A DNA stretch of 19,598 bases from JAWLFI01 sp041685645. GTDB lineage: Bacteria; Bacteroidota; Bacteroidia; Chitinophagales; Saprospiraceae. Of the stretch, positions 14,831 to 19,598 are shown in pieces. The notes beneath the pieces are model-generated. The model saw only the letters and a list, made by a program, of their open reading frames with translations, was not told the origin of the DNA and searched no databases. Each line of letters begins with the position of its first letter. The first letter of the stretch is position 1. The stretch spans positions 1 through 19,598 of the forward strand of contig JAWLFI010000028.1 in the NCBI GenBank assembly GCA_041685645.1. The letters are read 5' to 3'. A program made the position numbers and the translations under genes.

Positions 14831-17065
14831 TTACTTTTTAATGACTTTGGCCGTTTGCTGTTGTCCATCGATAGATAATTGCACAAAATAAGTGCCCGCA
14901 TTGAGCGTACCTAATCTCATTTTTTCCTGGATGATATGACCATTAGGTGAGAGTTGACGATCTAAAACACGTCGTCCCTGAGTATCAAAGATGGAGATAT
15001 CTGCCCGATCAGGAGTTGCATCCAGGCGAGTATGTATGTTGATATCATCTGATGTCACCGAAGGAAAGACATGCAGGTCAGATCGGAAGGCATTCGGTAT
15101 ATCGGCCGATACAGTTCCCGTGTATTCGTAGGCTCCAATATCGGGCATGTCGTCTCTTTCGTTTCCTTCAATATCCTCATCCGGGGCATCGTCCGGTTCA
15201 CCATTATCGATGCAGGGGCTCTCTTCCTGCAATCCAAAATCAAGTGTATTGAGATCGACAAACAGGGGGTCAGACCCCAAAATATCCGTATTGCTGTCTA
15301 GATAGAGATCTGCACTGGTATTCAGAGATAAGTTACCTCCGGTAGATATAATTTCAGGGTCTCCGTCCTGAATGCCAATATCTACTCCGCCCAGCTGGTG
15401 AAATGCATTGTTTTGAAGAGATACAGAGGCTTGACCCTGAGGATCTTCCCAAACGAGAACTGCATCTGCTTCCCCCCCTTGATTCAAGGCAAAGGTGTTA
15501 TTGACCAGGCGAAGTGGTGCGCCAATGCTCTCACCGCGGAAAGCACCGTTGTTAATGATTGCTCCACCCGATCCATCGACACCGGTCATATTGAAGGCGA
15601 AGACGCAATTTTCTATATGGGCGTCAAAGTTTTGTAATCTAATGGCACCGCCTTCTTCATTCCCAAAGTTGCCAATGAAACGGCTTTTTTCTATTCGAAC
15701 CTGAGCGAGGTCTAGGGAGTCTTCATTGAGATTAAATGCTCCACCGCTACCGCCACTTGGTGATGTGGAATTGCTTTCGAAAAGTGAATGGCTAATACTA
15801 ATGTCAACACCTGCAAAAGTATGCAAAACGCCTCCGCTGACTTCAGAAATATTTGAGATGAAAGTACTGCTGTCTATATTGAGCTTGCTATTATCATTTT
15901 GCATAAAAAGAGCACCACCAAAATTCGCTTCATTTTCAGAGAAATTGCAGCGCATGAGGTTTGCCGTAGCTCCAAAGCCTACAGTGAGGGCTCCTCCATT
16001 GGTAAAGGCAGTATTGAAATTAAAGTCACAATCTCCTATCGAAACTTCTGTATCTTCTCCATAGACAGATACGGCACCGCCAAAATCTGCTTCTGAACGT
16101 TCAAATGTACAATTACGTACAAAGGCTTCCGTAGGATTATCTGAACTCGTAAAGTGAATACCGCTTCCGGTGCGGTCCGGGGCAGTATTGTCGGAAAACT
16201 GGCAACCTTCAATCACCGTAAATACTTGAGTGTTGTAAATACCGGCTCCTCTACCATCGGGTCCCGCATTGTTATTTGTAAAAACACAATTTCTAATGGT
16301 ATCCGAAGAGGAAGCATTGTATATGCCGGCTCCAAAAACGGCATCATTGTTCTCAAAAGTGCAGTTTTCCACTAAGCCGGCGTCGAGAGAAACAATGTAG
16401 ATGCATCCTCCGGATCGCCCCATATTGTTGTAAAAGTCACAGTCTAGAATTCTGAAGCCGGTTGCAAATTCACCGCGCGGATAGACAGCGCCGGCAAAGT
16501 AACCGTAGTTTTGAGTGAAGGAGCAATTTTGAATTATTGGTGCTCCGTAACTCAGAATGGCGCCCGCTCGGCGATCGTTGCCAGAACCATCATCGTCATC
16601 CGTATGGCCATTTTGAAAGAAAAAGCCATCAATTACTGTCTCATTGGTAATGGTAGTGTCTGTCCACATGATGTGCATGCAGTTGTCCGATCGGTTGTCT
16701 GTAAAGTTATCGGGTATGTCATCTCCGTTGATATCGCCCGATAAAATCGTCGGGTGGTCATTGTAGTCTCCTCTTTCGCTCAGACTAGCTTCCGTTCCTT
16801 CAAACCCTCCATAGATTTGGACATTTAAATCTAGAAAGAAGGTGGATTCGCGTGTGGCATTCGAACCATCGGGAAAATAGGTGCCCTCTGCAACCCAGAT
16901 TTCTGAGCCCTCTGAAGCGATTTCAATGGCAGTGGAAAGTTCGGTGTAGGCATCGGCCCAACTGCTGCCATCATCATTGCCCGTTGCGCTTTGATCAACA
17001 AAAATTTGGCCCAGAGCCATTTGAGCGATTAGTGCCATGATAAAGGTGAGTAGAATTTGTTTCAT
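14831..17065 (-). CDS. Secreted beta-helix surface protein with T9SS type A tail (paralogue)
   Basis: A 744-residue protein from this start. MKQILLTFIMALIAQMALGQ is a clear signal peptide, so ATG 17065 is preferred over an in-frame ATG at 17101. IFVDQSATGNDDGSSWADAY, VWVAEGTY-type and IYGGFEGTE segments, TILSGDINGDD and DTTITNETVIDGF match the neighbouring 829-residue protein in the same order, so the two are tandem paralogues. A right-handed beta-helix follows, with units such as NCTFENNDAVFGAGI and CDFNFNTAFTNGGAL, then a choice-of-anchor Q-like end (PCIDNGEPDDAPDEDIEG, DIGAYEY). The T9SS type A sorting domain spans about the last 85 residues (HVFPSVTSDDINIHTRL ... GTYFVQLSIDGQQQTAKVIKK). 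No enzyme active site is recognised. It is probably transcribed separately from its paralogue: a terminator and a promoter lie between them. Confidence 0.86.
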   Translation of the reverse strand: MKQILLTFIMALIAQMALGQIFVDQSATGNDDGSSWADAYTELSTAIEIASEGSEIWVAEGTYFPDGSNATRESTFFLDLNVQIYGGFEGTEASLSERGDYNDHPTILSGDINGDDIPDNFTDNRSDNCMHIMWTDTTITNETVIDGFFFQNGHTDDDDGSGNDRRAGAILSYGAPIIQNCSFTQNYGYFAGAVYPRGEFATGFRILDCDFYNNMGRSGGCIYIVSLDAGLVENCTFENNDAVFGAGIYNASSSDTIRNCVFTNNNAGPDGRGAGIYNTQVFTVIEGCQFSDNTAPDRTGSGIHFTSSDNPTEAFVRNCTFERSEADFGGAVSVYGEDTEVSIGDCDFNFNTAFTNGGALTVGFGATANLMRCNFSENEANFGGALFMQNDNSKLNIDSSTFISNISEVSGGVLHTFAGVDISISHSLFESNSTSPSGGSGGAFNLNEDSLDLAQVRIEKSRFIGNFGNEEGGAIRLQNFDAHIENCVFAFNMTGVDGSGGAIINNGAFRGESIGAPLRLVNNTFALNQGGEADAVLVWEDPQGQASVSLQNNAFHQLGGVDIGIQDGDPEIISTGGNLSLNTSADLYLDSNTDILGSDPLFVDLNTLDFGLQEESPCIDNGEPDDAPDEDIEGNERDDMPDIGAYEYTGTVSADIPNAFRSDLHVFPSVTSDDINIHTRLDATPDRADISIFDTQGRRVLDRQLSPNGHIIQEKMRLGTLNAGTYFVQLSIDGQQQTAKVIKK

Positions 17066-17211
17066 CGTTTCTTGATTTTGTTGGAGAATATTATTTGACA
17101 ATTAAAATAAGATTTTTTTTATTACTGGAAGTAAAAAATGGGAATGTATTTATCATTATTATAGGAACAACTCGCCAGAAGATACCAAATATGACGAGAG
17201 CTTCCGGTTAG

Positions 17212-17318
17212 CGCTGAGAGGGGCCGCGAGCGGAGCGAAGCGGGTCCCGGGGCGAAGCCTAAGGGACGGTACCCCCGACCATAGCGACGCCCGAAGCGCA
17301 GCGAGGGCGGAACCGCCT
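17212..17318. repeat. GC-rich intergenic element with short inverted repeats
   Basis: A block of high G+C content between two minus-strand genes, in otherwise AT-rich surroundings. It contains GCGAGCGGAGCGAAGC (17226-17241), GTCCC/GGGAC (17244-17248/17263-17267), CGCCC/GGGCG (17288-17292/17305-17309) and GGCGGAACCGCC (17306-17317, 5-bp stem with AA at the centre). It ends 9 bp before the stop of the repair gene and could act as its 3' end, but there is no T-run. It resembles dispersed GC-rich intergenic repeats. Confidence 0.5.
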
Positions 17319-17326
17319 AATCCAAA

Positions 17327-17659
17327 TTATTCCCGAGCTATGGCTTCGAGGGGAGACCAGAAATAAAATTCAAAGTTGAGAACTGCATTGTCCTCTATGG
17401 GAATGCCTTCTGCACGCAATTGTTCTGCCATGCTTTCCGGCGGGTCGAAATGATGTCTGCCGGAGAGTTCTCCCTTTCGGTTGACGACGCGATGGGCCGG
17501 AAGTAGGGGCTCTATTTGGTGGCTTTGGGAAAGGGCCCAACCGACCATGCGCGCAGATCCCAAAGCGAGGGCATCGGCGATAGCTCCATAATTGGTGACC
17601 CGGCCTTCCGGGATCTGTTCGACGAGCTCATACACGCGGAGGAAATATTCTTTTTTCAT
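17327..17659 (-). CDS. Alkyltransferase-like protein (ATL), non-catalytic O6-alkylguanine sensor
   Basis: A 110-residue protein consisting of just the DNA-binding domain of O6-methylguanine-DNA methyltransferases. It shows VTNYGAIADAL (21-31, Tyr24), the Arg-finger helix SARMVGWAL (35-43) and the active-site loop PAHRVVN (54-60). The alkyl-accepting Cys of the PCHRV motif is Ala55, so it cannot transfer the alkyl group. ATL proteins bind O6-alkylguanine, flip the base and hand the lesion to nucleotide excision repair; their most common substitution is Trp, with Ala also known. The start ATG overlaps the stop of the upstream T9SS type B gene by 4 bp, implying translational coupling although the functions seem unrelated. 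It is the last gene of that minus-strand cluster. Confidence 0.9.
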   Translation of the reverse strand: MKKEYFLRVYELVEQIPEGRVTNYGAIADALALGSARMVGWALSQSHQIEPLLPAHRVVNRKGELSGRHHFDPPESMAEQLRAEGIPIEDNAVLNFEFYFWSPLEAIARE

Positions 17660-19410
17660 CTGACGAGAGTTACCGTTCCTTTTTTAGTTATGGGATCCCC
17701 TTGTCGTTGTTCCAGGTAAATGCGGTACACATAAGTTCCCGGGGGGGCTTGTTGGCCTTCGATCCTTCCACGCCAGGCTTCCAGGGGTTCTGATGTTTCA
17801 AAAACCATTTGCCCCCAGCGGTCGAAAATTTGCATTTGATATTCAGTGATGGAGTTTTCGAAAAGGAAAAGCGGCCTGAATTCGGGATTTTCGCCAGAGG
17901 GGCGCAGGGCGTTGGGTATTTGGAGACGAACTTCGCGACTAGGGCAAGCGATATTTGAGGTCAGGGTATATTCTCTGGAGATGCTGTCTAAGCCTTCGAC
18001 CATTGCATTGCAACGCAACTGATAACAGATCTCGTCATCCGGATTTTCGAAGGGATCAAAAGCTTCGGAGTATTCCGTTTGGGAGGGATTTACGGGAATC
18101 GTGGTTTCTACCTGATTATTTCGGAACTTTAGGATTTCACAGGAGGCAATGTCGACCGCCCGGCCCACCTGAGGTGCTGAGAACTGAACTTCGTTTTCGA
18201 ATGAGGGGAGCGCGCGGGCAGAAATATAAGCGGTAGTGATGGTGTCGGAGACGAAGGTGCTGTCGCAGGCATCAATGGTTTGAATGGCAAAAGAGAGTGG
18301 CTGTTCCTCTGTGAGTGGGGTATTGATTTCAATGCTATTATCGGTTTGGATATTTGCGATGAGATCGTTGATGTCAATATTGTCCAGTGGGTCACTGAGA
18401 GAGAGAATCTGGGCATCGACTAATTCTGCGTCATCGTTCCACTGCCACTCCAGAGTGACGGTATTGTTGGAGACATTGGCGCCCCATGCATTGAGCTCTC
18501 GAATACCCTGAGTGATATTTGGGGTCCGGGATAGCTGGTTGGATCGGGCGATGAAGAAGGTGTCGGGGTGCTCGGCCTGAATGTAATAGGAGTAGTTGAT
18601 TTCACTATCTAGATTGGGGACTTGAGCTTCCAGCTGATCCGGTGGCAATTGGTCTATTTTGTTGAAAGGGCCGCCATTTTCCGACACCCAAAGGTCATAA
18701 TACGCCACGCTATCCCAGGCTTCATAGGCATTCCACTCCAGGAGTGCGCGCCGGCCACAAGCGTCTATGCTATCCCTGAGAAAAATGGTATTGTGCGGTT
18801 GATTGCCCAATGAGCCGGCCAGCCCACATCCGTCCAGGGCCTGAACATAATAAAACTCAGACTGCAAATTTGCAGCGGAATTGGGATCAACGAAGGAGTC
18901 TAGCGGTGCCGCCACGGTATCAATGGCTTCTGTGCCCACATCGACGCGATAAATGATGTAGTTTCTGATTTTGGAGAAATCGCCGGATCGTTCGGTCCAT
19001 CGAATAATGGTTTCTCCATTTTCCACACTGACGGAATGAATGGGAATCAGGGGTGGGAGGAGATTTGATAAGGTATCGGAAGGGAGGCTCAGACTATCAG
19101 TGCAATCGGCAACGAGGCGGAGAAAGTAATATCGCGTTTCATTCGAACTATTTGGCAGGCGAATCGCCGTAGCTGCCAGATCGGTAACCACTCTTTCTAG
19201 AGTAAAAGGACCCTCGCGGTCAGTACTTTGAAAGACCAGAAGGCTATCGGCTGTCCCGCAGGATACGGTGGGAAGATCAAACCGAAGGGTGTCTCTGCCA
19301 TCGCCTTGATTAGAAACACAGAACAAATCCGGTAGGGGCACTTGAGCTGACATAGGCAGCGATGCAGCCAAAAAAAAGAGTGCGAGCCAAAAATTGATGA
19401 GGTATTTCAT
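17656..19410 (-). CDS. T9SS type B secreted protein (gliding-motility-associated C-terminal domain) with FN3-like repeats
   Basis: A 584-residue exported protein. MKYLINFWLALFFLAASLPMSAQ is the signal peptide. The middle holds several beta-sandwich, fibronectin III-like units, recognisable by GETIIRWTERSGDFSKIRNY, ALLEWNAYEAWDSVAYYDLW and TVTLEWQWNDDAELVDAQI, each with the core Trp. The last ~90 residues (RLQIPNALRPSGENPEFRP, then YQMQIFDRWGQMVFET, then PPGTYVYRIYLEQRQGDP) are the CHU_C/gliding-motility-associated domain that directs T9SS type B export. Such proteins in Saprospiria are often adhesins or SprB-like surface components; the specific role is unknown. It overlaps its neighbours by ATGA on both sides (17656-17659 and 19407-19410), making a tight three-gene unit. 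Confidence 0.88.
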   Translation of the reverse strand: MKYLINFWLALFFLAASLPMSAQVPLPDLFCVSNQGDGRDTLRFDLPTVSCGTADSLLVFQSTDREGPFTLERVVTDLAATAIRLPNSSNETRYYFLRLVADCTDSLSLPSDTLSNLLPPLIPIHSVSVENGETIIRWTERSGDFSKIRNYIIYRVDVGTEAIDTVAAPLDSFVDPNSAANLQSEFYYVQALDGCGLAGSLGNQPHNTIFLRDSIDACGRRALLEWNAYEAWDSVAYYDLWVSENGGPFNKIDQLPPDQLEAQVPNLDSEINYSYYIQAEHPDTFFIARSNQLSRTPNITQGIRELNAWGANVSNNTVTLEWQWNDDAELVDAQILSLSDPLDNIDINDLIANIQTDNSIEINTPLTEEQPLSFAIQTIDACDSTFVSDTITTAYISARALPSFENEVQFSAPQVGRAVDIASCEILKFRNNQVETTIPVNPSQTEYSEAFDPFENPDDEICYQLRCNAMVEGLDSISREYTLTSNIACPSREVRLQIPNALRPSGENPEFRPLFLFENSITEYQMQIFDRWGQMVFETSEPLEAWRGRIEGQQAPPGTYVYRIYLEQRQGDPITKKGTVTLVR

Positions 19411-19598
19411 TGGAGATTTTCTTTGAATTCTCGTTCCAGGTCGGACATGGACAGGGTATCCACGAGGCTTAGTGATCGCAACAATTGCTCTTCTTCGCCT
19501 TCCATATAATACTGATCTTTTTGGACTAAACCCCAGCCCTGAGCATAAAATTCATAACTTTTCAAGTTTAAAGTGAGTGTTCCCTCCCGTTCGTCTTC
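19407..19598 (-). CDS. C-terminal part of an unidentified protein (partial at right edge)
   Basis: A frame enters from the right edge and runs 63 residues to a TGA that overlaps the next gene's ATG (ATGA, 19407-19410). Visible sequence includes GTLTLNLKSYEFYAQGWGLVQKD, then an acidic stretch (YYMEGEEEQLL) and a charged C-terminus (SDLEREFKENLQ). The YAQGWGLVQ stretch recalls the 'YA-G-GLV' strand near the end of some Bacteroidota lipoproteins of unknown function, but I cannot name the family. It is the first visible gene of the cluster with the T9SS type B protein and the ATL. Confidence 0.75.
   Translation of the reverse strand, partial: EDEREGTLTLNLKSYEFYAQGWGLVQKDQYYMEGEEEQLLRSLSLVDTLSMSDLEREFKENLQ

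Noticed and set aside
15726..16064. 112-codon plus-strand open frame inside the second beta-helix gene
   Set aside because: It is antisense to a clearly coding T9SS protein and has no start signals or domain.
12097..17065. Repetitive DNA pattern in the beta-helix genes that could be taken for a CRISPR or tandem repeat array
   Set aside because: The periodicity is at protein level (N/D/G-rich beta-helix turns), with degenerate DNA and long uninterrupted reading frames.

Overview
The window looks like the chromosome of a Bacteroidota bacterium, most likely of the Saprospiria/Lewinella type (the class is an inference). Three things point there. Several genes are preceded by the Bacteroidota -7 box TAnnTTTG and lack Shine-Dalgarno sites. 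Three predicted secreted proteins end in type IX secretion (T9SS) sorting domains. The lipoprotein has the acidic run after its cysteine that is typical of the phylum. There is no rRNA, tRNA, CRISPR array, transposase or phage gene.

Layout. 1-58 is the tail of an unidentified + strand gene. 59-553 is non-coding and holds a GC-rich internally repetitive element. 554-2935 (+) carries glycyl-tRNA synthetase and an MbnP-like lipoprotein, closed by a terminator. 3152-4843 (-) is a tsaE-ald pair, divergent from gyrB (4998-6953, +). Next comes a 422-residue protein of unknown role with a HEPN-like RNase motif (7173-8441, +), preceded by a palindrome-bearing promoter. A hairpin-rich intergenic element separates it from a serine racemase/threonine dehydratase-like enzyme (8870-9805, +).

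That enzyme runs stop-to-stop into a group II PLP decarboxylase (9806-11197, -), which is divergent from a cysteine dioxygenase (11347-11880, +). Dioxygenase plus decarboxylase would convert cysteine to cysteine sulfinate and then hypotaurine, so this is a candidate bacterial taurine/hypotaurine module. A strong bidirectional hairpin terminator follows.

The right third is all on the minus strand. It holds two tandem paralogous beta-helix surface proteins with T9SS type A tails, then a 4-bp-overlapping cluster read right to left: an unidentified gene running off the edge, a T9SS type B protein, and an alkyltransferase-like DNA repair protein whose acceptor Cys is Ala.

Most promising for follow-up: the CDO/decarboxylase divergon with a eukaryote-like Cys-Tyr pair in the dioxygenase, the HEPN-like protein with its palindromic promoter, and several intergenic hairpin or repeat elements that look like dispersed families.
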